Shown: positions 1-9,079 of the stretch, piece by piece
Numbering within the stretch: position 1 is the stretch's first letter
Layout: every line of letters begins with the position of its first letter
Source of the DNA: Acetatifactor muris
GTDB taxonomy: Bacteria; Bacillota; Clostridia; Lachnospirales; Lachnospiraceae
NCBI GenBank assembly: GCA_023664365.1
Contig: JAMPFR010000012.1
Location: 1-64,000, forward strand
Length of the DNA: 64,000 nt
Direction: 5' to 3'
Position numbers and translations under genes: made by a program
Notes under the pieces: generated by a model
Database searches by the model: none
The model's input: the letters and a program-made list of their open reading frames with translations, nothing else
Told to the model about the DNA's origin: nothing

Positions 1-1
1 C

Positions 2-787
2 CTTCTGCACAATAATTATTACCGTATCAGCGGCTACTCGCTGACACTCCGCAGGGATGATACCTTCTCCAAAAACGCATCCTTCCAGAATATTGTTGAC
101 ATCTATAACTTCGACCATGAAATCCGGCATATCATTCTCCAGTACATAGAAATAATCGAAGTCCGGATGAAATCCGTCTACACATATGAATTCACAAAAG
201 CCCATGGCCCCATTGGATATTTAAACCCGGCTTTCTTTACAAATACCATAAAACACAGCGAAATCATCCAAAAAGCAGAGCAGCAGAAAACACAACGCCT
301 GCCCCATGAAGCCTACCTGAAACATTTCATCAACAATCTCCAACAACAGATTCCTTTATGGGCATATGTAGACCTGCTGACTATCTCTGACATTTCATTC
401 TTGTACTCAATCTCGGAGCCTGAGATCAAGGACTCCATTGCCCGGATATTCGGCCTCGCCATGACCCAGGGCTCACGGATCCTCGGAAGCTATATGCACA
501 GCATGACAATCATCCGCAATCTCTGCGCACATGGGAGCAGGCTTTATAACCGCCTTTTTGAGCAGAAACCTTCCCTTAACAAAAAAGAGAAGAATCTGCT
601 GATCAAAAATGAAGACGGGCAGATTGACAACTCCCATCTCTATGGCTTTGTCCTTGTAATGAAAAGGCTGCTACCTTCCAGTAACTTCAGCGAGATGAAA
701 AATTCCATCCTATCACTGACTAAGAAATACCCATTTGTCCGCATGGATTATTATGGTTTCCGGGATGACTGGCAGGACAAACTTTAA
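2..787 (+). CDS. Abi family protein (Abi_2), 5' end outside the window
   Basis: The frame is open from the first bases, so the first ATG at 167 is internal and the gene starts upstream of the window. The first codons read NNYYRISGYSL, followed by IYNFDHEIRH and a run near IEIIEVRMKS. These are hallmarks of the Abi_2 family (AbiD/AbiF-like abortive infection proteins). Further on lie the central IRNLCAHGSRLYNR segment and the C-terminal end. The fragment has 261 codons and the stop is at 785. The family is linked to phage abortive infection in lactococci; the biochemical activity is not settled. It borders an IS66 scar and a palindromic repeat. The family call is firm, the defence role is inferred. 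Confidence 0.85.
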   Translation, partial: LLHNNYYRISGYSLTLRRDDTFSKNASFQNIVDIYNFDHEIRHIILQYIEIIEVRMKSVYTYEFTKAHGPIGYLNPAFFTNTIKHSEIIQKAEQQKTQRLPHEAYLKHFINNLQQQIPLWAYVDLLTISDISFLYSISEPEIKDSIARIFGLAMTQGSRILGSYMHSMTIIRNLCAHGSRLYNRLFEQKPSLNKKEKNLLIKNEDGQIDNSHLYGFVLVMKRLLPSSNFSEMKNSILSLTKKYPFVRMDYYGFRDDWQDKL

Positions 788-788
788 A

Positions 789-821
789 CAATAGAATCCA
801 CGCTTCGCGAGAATTCTATTG
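789..821. repeat. 33-bp palindromic intergenic repeat, copy 1
   Basis: Hairpin with arms CAATAGAAT and ATTCTATTG around a GC-rich centre containing CGCTTCGCG. It lies two bases after the Abi stop codon. A second copy at 39731-39763 differs at two positions only, and both copies are followed by a near-identical YCATGAAT. The position after a stop codon fits a transcription or mRNA-end structure, or a REP-like element. Confidence 0.8.
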
Positions 822-1002
822 CCATGAATCATTTCCCTGCTGCCCGCATATACTATAAGGACATCTCCCACGAGCCATTCCGGCGCAATACTGTGGGCGG
901 TCTGTTGCCAGGGCTTTCCTTTGCCCTGGCTCTTTCAATCAACTCCTCCAGCACAAGCACGATGGGCAGTTTCTACATCGCCTCCCACAACACTTAGCTT
1001 TT
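822..1002. other. Intergenic stretch without a recognisable gene
   Basis: No convincing gene. There is a short hairpin, GCCAGGG / CCCTGGC, near 906-930. The short open frames here have no ribosome binding site and no family resemblance; the DNA may be debris of the mobile element that follows. Confidence 0.5.
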
Positions 1003-1410
1003 CGCTCCCTCAAAAGCGTGGCATGGAATTTCCTGCTCGCTTACATTATGCTGCTGTTTTGTTTCGGGAAAAGCTTAACAGAGAAATACCTGAAAGTATT
1101 TCTGGATGACGGCGAAATCCCCATGGATAACAACGTTGCGGAACAGTCGAACCGTGGATTCTGTATCGGGAAAAAGAACTGGGTGATGATCGATACCGTC
1201 GCAGGAGCGAAGTCCAGCGCTATCATCTACAGCATTGCGGAAACGTCAAAGGCAAACAGCCTGAAACCGTATGATTACTTTGAATACCTGCTCACCGAGA
1301 TACCAAAGCATCTGGATGATACGGACCGGGTCTTTCTGGATGACCTGCTCCCCTGGTCGCCGAACTTCCCTGTGAACTGCCGGAAACCCGGCAAAGATGA
1401 CGTGAAATAA
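1003..1410 (+). pseudogene. IS66-family transposase, C-terminal remnant (scar 1)
   Basis: Only the end of an IS66 TnpC transposase remains. Visible landmarks are KVFLDDGEIPMDNN, AEQSNRGFCIGKKNW, GAKSSAIIYSIAETSKANSL and KPYDYFEYLLTEIPKHL, the DDE-domain end and the C-terminal region typical of IS66. The upstream two thirds of the transposase and the accessory genes are gone, so it cannot be active. Two other IS66 scars occur at 10436-10950 and 25166-25465; together the three flank and divide the defence genes. Confidence 0.85.
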
Positions 1411-1414
1411 GATT

Positions 1415-1455
1415 GGAGCAAATCTGTTTCTATCATACAGATTTGCTCCTGTTTT
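1415..1455 (+). terminator. Intrinsic terminator after the IS66 remnant
   Basis: A perfect 13-bp stem, GGAGCAAATCTGT with ACAGATTTGCTCC, closes a 9-base loop and is followed by TGTTTTGT. It would end transcription coming from the left and insulate the operon starting at 1886. Confidence 0.8.
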
Positions 1456-1528
1456 GTATAGGTACACGCTATCCACCGTTTACCTTATATTTTTGAGCTT
1501 TTTAGAAATTTGAGAAAACTTAAGAATA

Positions 1529-1557
1529 TTGACAAGAGGTCAAAATGGTGGTAATAT
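1529..1557 (+). promoter_or_regulatory. Sigma-70 type promoter, probably for the 1886 operon
   Basis: TTGACA, 17-base spacer, TAATAT. It lies about 330 bases before the start codon at 1886, so the transcript would have a long leader. No better promoter was seen closer to the gene. Confidence 0.55.
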
Positions 1558-1885
1558 TTAAATATAATTATTTAAAAACAGAACAGTAAACATTTAATGT
1601 TTGTTATGCTGGCTGAACTATATGAGATAATTTGCAAAGAAATGGAGAATTAATACTATGCCTAAACTCGAGTAACTTGCCGAGTGTATAGAAATTTCTC
1701 TGCTGAGGCAATCCATACATTGTCTGATACGGATTTGAACAGGTGTTATATGCGGTATACAGCAGCAGAGATATCCTTAAAATTTTATTACTATCACCTA
1801 TTTAAAATATGAAATGATTCTGAAATACTCAACATAGTCCATAAAGAAAGACTCAAAAAACACACAAAAGAGGAGAACTGCCAGA
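1558..1885 (+). other. Long AT-rich leader upstream of the giant gene
   Basis: About 330 bases with no real gene. A five-codon reading frame with a GGAG site begins at 1659 (MPKLE). The inverted repeat TCTCTGCTG (1697-1705) and CAGCAGAGA (1763-1771) could close a stem over about 57 bases. The ribosome binding site AGAGGAG lies about 10 bases before the start at 1886. The function of the leader, if any, is unknown. Confidence 0.4.
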
Positions 1886-4800
1886 ATGGAAAATGTGATT
1901 CGTCCGGGGAATTGGCTATGCTTAATAGAATTAGCCAATACGCAGCAGTGTTATGCAAAATGTCTGCAGTTAGTTCAGTGGTTGGAGAAGGTTGGTCGGG
2001 GAGAAAGTGATAATCAATTTGAATCCAAAGATATGTTGACATTTCTTATTTCGAGAATGGACAACTCGAAAATCTGTAACGTGGATGCATTACTGAGGCA
2101 GGAGAGTTACCTTAATGACAAAAACTTCAAAAAATATAGTGAAATTACTTCAAAAGAACAACTGCTATCCGGTTTGGAGAAGGAAAGCAGTCGATATAAG
2201 GGTATGATTCAAAAGAATCATTTTAGCTATTATTTTCGCGTTCATTTGAATCAAAACGATAGCGATATTACAGAACTGCAATATATGGTTTTGCTTTTGC
2301 AGATGCTGCCGTCTATTCAGGGCAGAGCAGCAGTTCGGTTAATGGAGAATGCTGAAAGCGAATGGGGTGTAAGTGATTTTTTCCGGGTGTCTCACTTTTT
2401 GAGGTTTATCCAGGGGAGATATCATTGTTTTTTTGCCTGTTACAATGGAAATCCGGATTCTCTGAGGCCGCTCCGGCCGGACCAAGAGTATACACAGACC
2501 AGTTTTCTTCCGATGCTTGAAGTTAATGGTCAACTTTATCGTACACTAAACAAAACTTGGTTCCTGGCATATGAGTTAAAAGAGAAATTGGGTTATGATA
2601 AGCTGTATACAGCGATGTATCCTCAGGATTGTGAAGGGAATAGTTTGGTTCAATCTCTGTTCAGGATCGGCTTGCGTATGCTGTTCAGGGGCTTGCCGGG
2701 AAGAAAATACGCAAGAGACGACAAGAAACAAACTTTATTGAAATTTTTTGTTGAACTGGTACAGGATGTACAGGGAATCACATCGTTGGATATGCTGCTG
2801 TTTGGCGCATTGGCTGGAGACAGGCTTCAGGGTGAGTTGGATGCAAAAATTGCCAGAGAGTGTCTGGGAGAGGTTCAGATGCTTTCTTTGGCAATCAGTC
2901 AGATACTGGAGAATATAGTCAATCACTCAGAACGTAATCAAGGCGTATTCACATTCCGCATACAAAGAAACCAAAAGTATTTAAATAAACATTATCCGGA
3001 CTATCCAAGTAATGTGGAGAAGGGGTGTTTGGAACTTCTGATTGCAGATGGCAATCGCAGTGATGGTATAGTCGAGCATTTTCTCAATAGCAACAAGGCA
3101 GATATACGACTCAGGAACAATTCAAACAACATTTGTCTTGGACAGCTTTTTGGGGATTATAAGGACGAGAAAATATCTGAGATATGGCATATCGTGCGGA
3201 GAGAACGTCCGGAAATGTGCCATGGGCTTCTTTCCTTTGCAAATAGTGTGCATAGACTGAAGGGAGCATTCTGGGTGCGCAGTGCCCCGAAGACTGAAAG
3301 CAAAAACTATCGGGATTTGTATTATTTTAATAATACAGGAAATAGCTACGAAGCCGATGAATTGTTCTTCGGGTCGTATATTCCCGGCACACAATTTTCT
3401 ATTGTTGTAAATCGAACCGAGCAAAATGTTGTTTCGGTTTCTCAGAATGAAGACTGGGCTTTTGATTTTGATAAGCTGGTGTATGCAACTACATATCAGG
3501 ACTTGGCAAAGGCCCTGGCTTATGAAGAAAGTATTACTGAAATAGTGCTGGATGTATTGAATTCCGCGCCAGATCCTCTGGGGCAGGAAGAAAAGGATGC
3601 GGCAGCTTTATGGTGGAAAGAGCTGTTTGATGGTTATACTATGCAAAAAAATATGTCTAAGCGTATGGTGTATCAATGTAATTTGGAAACGCTATGTCAA
3701 AGCTTACATGAAAGACCGGAATTAGGAGAGCCTTTCTGCAAGGGCTTTTTAAGCAGCCGATTCTTTGTAAATCCGATGGAGGATGTATATTATTGTATTT
3801 TGTTCCAAAATGTGAGCGCATATTTCAGCCGTGTATTTGCTGCCACGCTTGGGGCAGTGGAGAATCAAGGAATAGCTGTGTGGGAAAAAACCTGCGTCTA
3901 TTTTGCCTTGAGGCAGTACAAGGGGAGTAACATTTCATATTGTGTTGCTGTCATGCAGGATTTATTGGAAAACTATAAAAAAGAAATTTTTGAAAAAGAG
4001 TTTCCCAGGATATTTCCGACACCGCTTCTCGTAAAAAAGGGTGAGAAGAATACTGAGTTTGAACAGGAATTGCTCAAACAGGCGAATACAAATATTACCA
4101 GTAAGGACAATCAAGGCTTTAAGATTTTGGATACACATATGCGGCTTGGAAATAAAGTGCATCTGGATGAATTCTATGAGATGGCCTTGTTTTTTGAGAA
4201 CCCTAATTATGCCTATTATACGGCCTTCTTGTTTCTAAGGACATTTTTGACAGAATATCCTCAACTGTTATATAATAAGCCTCAACTCTTGTTTTATGGA
4301 TACTCATCGTATTCCAGGGCTATTATTTGGGCTATTATTCAAATATTAAATCAATATAAAATGCACCCTAAAGTAGAGGAAACGCAAGACGGGCGAGTCA
4401 TTCCGGAGGTTGGATTTGTCATTTATCAAAATGATCTGAAGCTGGATAGCGAGGAACCTCAGATCCAGATGTATTACAGCCGGGAGCAGTGGCAGCGGCA
4501 GCCTCAAGATATTTGGGATCCCGAATATACGACATTGGTTTCTATTGTACCAATCAGCTCTTCGTTGACCACATTTGATAAAATGAGCAAGGAGTTAAAT
4601 CAGGAAACGGGAAAGTCTTTTATATCGCAATTGAACTACACTGCTTTCTGGGTCAGAAATAAATTTCCCAAAAATAAAATTCGTGTTTCTACGGATGAGG
4701 AAGAGGGTTTTTGGGAGACTGCAGATCCCAACAAAAAAACTATATCTAGCAAATTTATTAATGGCGAAATCCGATACCTTACTTATGTGACCAGCACCTG

Positions 4801-7800
4801 GAGAGATCCATTAGGGTGTGAGAAATGTTTTCCGGAGGATCCTATCTTCGAATATCCTTTGGTGGAGACAGATCCCACCTCTACGGTTCCGACGCAGCAA
4901 TTTTATCTTCAAAGAGAGTATGGAGCCGTTCCCGATGAAAAAGATCAAGTTACACAAGACCAACAGAATGATGAGCGTATTGCAAGCCTGAAAGGGAATA
5001 TGCTGTATGGACATATTTCCAAAGGAGAAAATCACTATCAATATTTCGTTAAAAACCAAACCTATTTTCAACAAGAAAGAGAGGGGATTGCTTCATGGTT
5101 AAAGACCCTGCGGGAAGAGGCTGTCAGAACGGGATACAAAATCATCACATCACAAAACTGCATAAATGTACTAATCATTCCGCAGAAAGCAGATAACGTA
5201 GAATTCTCTCAATATGTTTATGAGTATTATTTTCAGGGCTGTGCGGAATGTGTAATCGTGAATACCGAAAAGGAATTTAGAAGTAATTTCAAGGCGGCAT
5301 ATAGCGGTTTGTTTAGCCGTCTGCGTACTGCGGTCACCTTACAGAAAGATGTAAAATTTCACTATGCAGATACTTCACTGCAAAGCGGAGGCAGCTTTAA
5401 TCGTGCCGTTTCCTTGATTGCGGCCTGTGTGGAAGACTGGAACCTTGGGGATGAGGAAAGATACGAATTTCGGATTGAGCAGGTGTTTTTGTTGACAAGC
5501 AGATTATCGGAATCCTCCAAAAGGCAGTATGTAAAAAATCCAAACCGGGAATTTCATGCATATGCCCAATTGGCCATTTCCGCTATGCGAACTTTTGGCG
5601 ATAGCTGTGTTCCATGTAAGCTGCAGCAGGAAGCGCAGCGTTACTATAAAAAGGCGGCAACAAAATCTATCAGTTGTTATTGGGAAACGAAAATCTATAA
5701 TAGAGCTTGCTTGCCGTTCGATCAGGTCGAAATGAATGAAAATGAAGATCTTGAAAAGCATGAAGAAGGGTATAGACGCATGATATGTACCCATAGGGCA
5801 GCTTATTATATTCGGCCGGTACAGGGAGCTCGCGTACAGGATTACTTCATGGCGCTTCGAGGATTCTTTGATGAAATTTGCAATGCGAATTCGGACGAAA
5901 AGACACAGAGCCGTATTTACCGATATATCAATAAAGAAAACCGAAAAGACTGGCTTGCGGCCGGCCTGAAAGTAATCGCGCGCCCATTTTTTGCATATGA
6001 TTATAGGACTCGTTGTGCTGTGATGGATATGTATCTGCTTCTTGCAGAATATTGGATTGGCGAAAGCAGCATTCAGGACTTATGTATGCGGCTGACGAAG
6101 GGAAAGAGCAATCAAAAGAAATACTTGCTTATAGAAGATAATATTAATTGGATAGAAACATTTGCTGGAAATATTGTAAAAGCCATTGGCGAAAACGAAA
6201 GTGATAAGCTGGAATTTTTCAGAAATAATATTCTTAAGAGTCTTGCTGATATCAAGAGTAATTATATATTGCGCAAGGATACACTTTTACGACTTAGCAA
6301 AAAGATAGATATTGTCTGCTCTAAAAGCGGCGGGGGTGATGGAACGATAGAGTTTTATCAACATTATCTTCGCTCAATTTTGCGTATGACTCATAGCAGT
6401 AGTGACGAAACTAAGAGCCTGTGGTTGGAATATTTACTTCAATTTGGTGAAGAATACAAGAAGGAGAACTGGCAGAATGTATCAGAAAATATGGGTGATG
6501 GAATCGAACGGCTTGTATCAGAGGTTCCGAAGAATGTACAAGCTGCATTTCAAAATTTCCTGGAGGTACTTCTTGTTGAGAACAACAGGCCGATGTATCA
6601 GCTTGTAGTGGAACTTCACAAAAAGACGCAGGGAGATGAAAAACAAAATGAATATAGTGAGAGTGATGAAAGTTATATAGAAGAGCAGAGATTCCTTGAT
6701 GAGTATATTAATCGTAAGTCCGCTAAATTTCTCCAATTTGGAAAGCAAAATAATATGAATTACAGCCAACTCCACGCTCTGCATCAGCTGCTTATACTCC
6801 TCAATCAAACAAGTCATGAAATTGACCGGTATAATGATTTGGGCAAAGCACTGCAACGGATTATGGAAGCTGAGACAACGCCGCAGGGAAGCGTTGTCCT
6901 GTTTGGAGAAAGCAGGCAGAATGCCGATATAGAGATTTCTCCTGTTGCAAAATATCTGAACTTGCCGAACTACTTTGTGTTATATCCGCAGTATATTGGC
7001 GAACAGAACAATCAAGGAAAGACAAAAGAGCAAATCAGGTTCGAAGAGAAGTGGAAACATGTAAAAGAAGATAGTAAAGCTGATTCATTTTTGAATGAAA
7101 ATGGTTTTTATCTAATGCGACAAGATAACGGGGGAGAAAACGTAAATATTATTATTAAACTGGAAAATAACTATGGCGCGGTGAACACGCCGGAGAATAA
7201 AAAGCAGAAAATAGAAATTCAAAAGATTGAACCTATTTACATTTACATTCCTTGCGCGATGTGCCCTCAGCAGGCTTTAGGGTTGACGCGTAAAATATTG
7301 ATGTTTCGTAGAAAGCTGATCGAATGGCTGGAAACGGATTTCAATAATAATGCCATTGCCGTTTTGTCCCGTCAGCAGTATCTCGCGAAAATACTGTCAA
7401 CAGATAAAATGGGGGATCATAATGACGACGGTTTTGTGGAATGCCAGGAGACTCTCTTGATGGCAACAAACCAGGATGAGTTTGATGAGGAAATGAAGAT
7501 AGGAAATTGGGAAAATTCGGTAACGGAAGCGGGTATGCCGGAAAATACCTATGAAGTTCCCGAGGATGCCAGGCCGCCACTGTACGGAAGTCTTGCGTCT
7601 GCAAGAGAATGGTTTTTTCTGCGTTCATATGTGAATTCCCGTATTTCACGCTTGTTCCGAACAATGGTTCGCACTGAAAACGAACTGGAGAAGGGAGAAC
7701 TGATTGACGTTGAAAACTATTATGCACGTGATGCCCAAAGCGTAAGGATGCGGCCGGTACGGGATTTAAGCACTGTTTTTTTCACTCCAATCAAAATCGG

Positions 7801-8395
7801 GTATACACGAAAGAATTATTTGCGTCAGATGATGGATACAGTCACCTTTACGATAGAGGGAGTTCAGGATTATAAAATTGACGGCGAGTTGCGTCCGAAT
7901 GCAAATATAGCGGAGCGCCTGAAAAATGTGGAGAGCCTTCTAAAGAGCTTTTGCTGTATTACCATATATTTTGAAAAAGAAGATATGCAATGTGCATATT
8001 TGGCGGAATACCTTACGGCTATCCTGTTGGATTGCTTTATAAGCGGAGTAAAGGCCGGAGAGGTATGGAATCAAACCAAGTGGGGTGGAGAGGCTTATAA
8101 GGTTCTGCAGGAGAAAAGGGCAGATGAAAAATGTGAGATTCAGCTTGACCGAAAGAGAGGAGGGATATGCGGCAATGTAAAATATGATTATCTTGTGATT
8201 CAGAACAAGGTACATGACCGTTTACGTTCCCCAAAGAAAGGTATTGGAATGTCTCAAGCGGCAATTAAATGGTATATTGACAGTCTTTGGCGCGAATGTA
8301 TGGGGGAGCAACCGACATATCCGCAAGTGGAAGCGGGGCTAACCCCAGAGGGAAACCAATATGTTATCAAACTGCCGATTCTGGAAGGAGAATGA
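1886..8395 (+). CDS. Giant protein with GHKL ATPase signature and phosphoribosyltransferase-like region
   Basis: This 2169-residue protein matches nothing I can name as a whole. Around residues 325-510 it carries the order of boxes of a GHKL (histidine kinase/Hsp90-type) ATPase: ILENIVNHS (N343 as the metal-binding Asn), IADGNRSDG (D388), a glycine box HGLLSF at 446 leading to KGAFWVRS, and PGTQFSI at 500-506. No phospho-acceptor H-box is apparent. Residues about 800-1200 look like a divergent phosphoribosyltransferase: a hydrophobic strand near LLFYGYSSYSR, the hydroxyl-rich VPISSSLTTF, and FHYADTSLQSGGSF at 1158-1171, which resembles the PRPP loop (VDD..TGgT). The last 950 residues look helical. 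It is the first gene of an operon; the next start lies three bases after its stop. A sensor or scaffold ATPase of a conflict system is my inference. Confidence 0.6.
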   Translation: MENVIRPGNWLCLIELANTQQCYAKCLQLVQWLEKVGRGESDNQFESKDMLTFLISRMDNSKICNVDALLRQESYLNDKNFKKYSEITSKEQLLSGLEKESSRYKGMIQKNHFSYYFRVHLNQNDSDITELQYMVLLLQMLPSIQGRAAVRLMENAESEWGVSDFFRVSHFLRFIQGRYHCFFACYNGNPDSLRPLRPDQEYTQTSFLPMLEVNGQLYRTLNKTWFLAYELKEKLGYDKLYTAMYPQDCEGNSLVQSLFRIGLRMLFRGLPGRKYARDDKKQTLLKFFVELVQDVQGITSLDMLLFGALAGDRLQGELDAKIARECLGEVQMLSLAISQILENIVNHSERNQGVFTFRIQRNQKYLNKHYPDYPSNVEKGCLELLIADGNRSDGIVEHFLNSNKADIRLRNNSNNICLGQLFGDYKDEKISEIWHIVRRERPEMCHGLLSFANSVHRLKGAFWVRSAPKTESKNYRDLYYFNNTGNSYEADELFFGSYIPGTQFSIVVNRTEQNVVSVSQNEDWAFDFDKLVYATTYQDLAKALAYEESITEIVLDVLNSAPDPLGQEEKDAAALWWKELFDGYTMQKNMSKRMVYQCNLETLCQSLHERPELGEPFCKGFLSSRFFVNPMEDVYYCILFQNVSAYFSRVFAATLGAVENQGIAVWEKTCVYFALRQYKGSNISYCVAVMQDLLENYKKEIFEKEFPRIFPTPLLVKKGEKNTEFEQELLKQANTNITSKDNQGFKILDTHMRLGNKVHLDEFYEMALFFENPNYAYYTAFLFLRTFLTEYPQLLYNKPQLLFYGYSSYSRAIIWAIIQILNQYKMHPKVEETQDGRVIPEVGFVIYQNDLKLDSEEPQIQMYYSREQWQRQPQDIWDPEYTTLVSIVPISSSLTTFDKMSKELNQETGKSFISQLNYTAFWVRNKFPKNKIRVSTDEEEGFWETADPNKKTISSKFINGEIRYLTYVTSTWRDPLGCEKCFPEDPIFEYPLVETDPTSTVPTQQFYLQREYGAVPDEKDQVTQDQQNDERIASLKGNMLYGHISKGENHYQYFVKNQTYFQQEREGIASWLKTLREEAVRTGYKIITSQNCINVLIIPQKADNVEFSQYVYEYYFQGCAECVIVNTEKEFRSNFKAAYSGLFSRLRTAVTLQKDVKFHYADTSLQSGGSFNRAVSLIAACVEDWNLGDEERYEFRIEQVFLLTSRLSESSKRQYVKNPNREFHAYAQLAISAMRTFGDSCVPCKLQQEAQRYYKKAATKSISCYWETKIYNRACLPFDQVEMNENEDLEKHEEGYRRMICTHRAAYYIRPVQGARVQDYFMALRGFFDEICNANSDEKTQSRIYRYINKENRKDWLAAGLKVIARPFFAYDYRTRCAVMDMYLLLAEYWIGESSIQDLCMRLTKGKSNQKKYLLIEDNINWIETFAGNIVKAIGENESDKLEFFRNNILKSLADIKSNYILRKDTLLRLSKKIDIVCSKSGGGDGTIEFYQHYLRSILRMTHSSSDETKSLWLEYLLQFGEEYKKENWQNVSENMGDGIERLVSEVPKNVQAAFQNFLEVLLVENNRPMYQLVVELHKKTQGDEKQNEYSESDESYIEEQRFLDEYINRKSAKFLQFGKQNNMNYSQLHALHQLLILLNQTSHEIDRYNDLGKALQRIMEAETTPQGSVVLFGESRQNADIEISPVAKYLNLPNYFVLYPQYIGEQNNQGKTKEQIRFEEKWKHVKEDSKADSFLNENGFYLMRQDNGGENVNIIIKLENNYGAVNTPENKKQKIEIQKIEPIYIYIPCAMCPQQALGLTRKILMFRRKLIEWLETDFNNNAIAVLSRQQYLAKILSTDKMGDHNDDGFVECQETLLMATNQDEFDEEMKIGNWENSVTEAGMPENTYEVPEDARPPLYGSLASAREWFFLRSYVNSRISRLFRTMVRTENELEKGELIDVENYYARDAQSVRMRPVRDLSTVFFTPIKIGYTRKNYLRQMMDTVTFTIEGVQDYKIDGELRPNANIAERLKNVESLLKSFCCITIYFEKEDMQCAYLAEYLTAILLDCFISGVKAGEVWNQTKWGGEAYKVLQEKRADEKCEIQLDRKRGGICGNVKYDYLVIQNKVHDRLRSPKKGIGMSQAAIKWYIDSLWRECMGEQPTYPQVEAGLTPEGNQYVIKLPILEGE

Positions 8396-8398
8396 TGA

Positions 8399-9079
8399 AT
8401 GAAAGAAGAAAAGAAGAAGGTTGTGATTTTAGTCGAAAATGATCTTTTCCAACTGGAGGATATGTTGCTGAGCATTCAATCTATCTTATTTGTGGCAACG
8501 AAGCAGAAGCTGCTTAATGCGCCGAAAGAAGATGATACGGCAATCTGTGTCCTCCATCTGCTCGGTAAAGATGAAAAAGCGGAGCCGAAAACTTTTGGCA
8601 GATTTGAATCTATTCTTGAGGATCGTCAGCGCGAACTCATGGATTCCGATTATGGGTGTAAATTAAATTACAGATATGAGACGGCAAGAATAGATAGAGA
8701 ATCCTACCCGCCGGAGGACTGGGACGAAGGCATGAAGGATGTATGTACGAAGATAGAGGAAATCAGCCAGGGCTGCAGCTATACTATTGTTCTTGATGTG
8801 ATACTGGAGGATGACAAGGATCCCAGCCTTGTTTTGGATGGAGGCGAAATTTTATCTCATTTTCTGTATAGGAAATATAGTGGACATTGTATACCATATA
8901 CAAAGTATGATCCTTCCGGACAGAAATTTCGAAAGAAATGGGCGGAGCGGGTGGATGGAAAAAAAGCGCCATATGAACGATATTGCCTGGATGGAAATGT
9001 AATTCACAAGAACTTTAAGCAGGAAATCTATAAATGTCTGGAAATTGAAAGCCGAGGAAAAAATGAAAAAGAAGATTAA
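8399..9079 (+). CDS. Receiver-like small protein
   Basis: The protein has 226 residues. It begins with KKVVILVENDLFQ (acidic E13, D15), like the first strand of response-regulator receiver domains. SYTIVLDVILED places D133 where a phospho-acceptor Asp ends the third strand, and IPYTKYD follows where the switch Thr and the Lys strand would be. No DNA-binding domain follows. It lies three bases behind the GHKL-type gene and overlaps the next one, so translational coupling is likely. A receiver partner for a GHKL protein would make sense, but the insertion between strand one and D133 is long and the similarity is weak. Alternative: an unrelated Rossmann-like domain. Confidence 0.45.
   Translation: MKEEKKKVVILVENDLFQLEDMLLSIQSILFVATKQKLLNAPKEDDTAICVLHLLGKDEKAEPKTFGRFESILEDRQRELMDSDYGCKLNYRYETARIDRESYPPEDWDEGMKDVCTKIEEISQGCSYTIVLDVILEDDKDPSLVLDGGEILSHFLYRKYSGHCIPYTKYDPSGQKFRKKWAERVDGKKAPYERYCLDGNVIHKNFKQEIYKCLEIESRGKNEKED

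Noticed and set aside
1886..8395. The giant protein as an ordinary hybrid histidine kinase
   Set aside because: No sensor, HAMP or H-box region is visible, and the ATPase-like part is only about 200 of 2169 residues.
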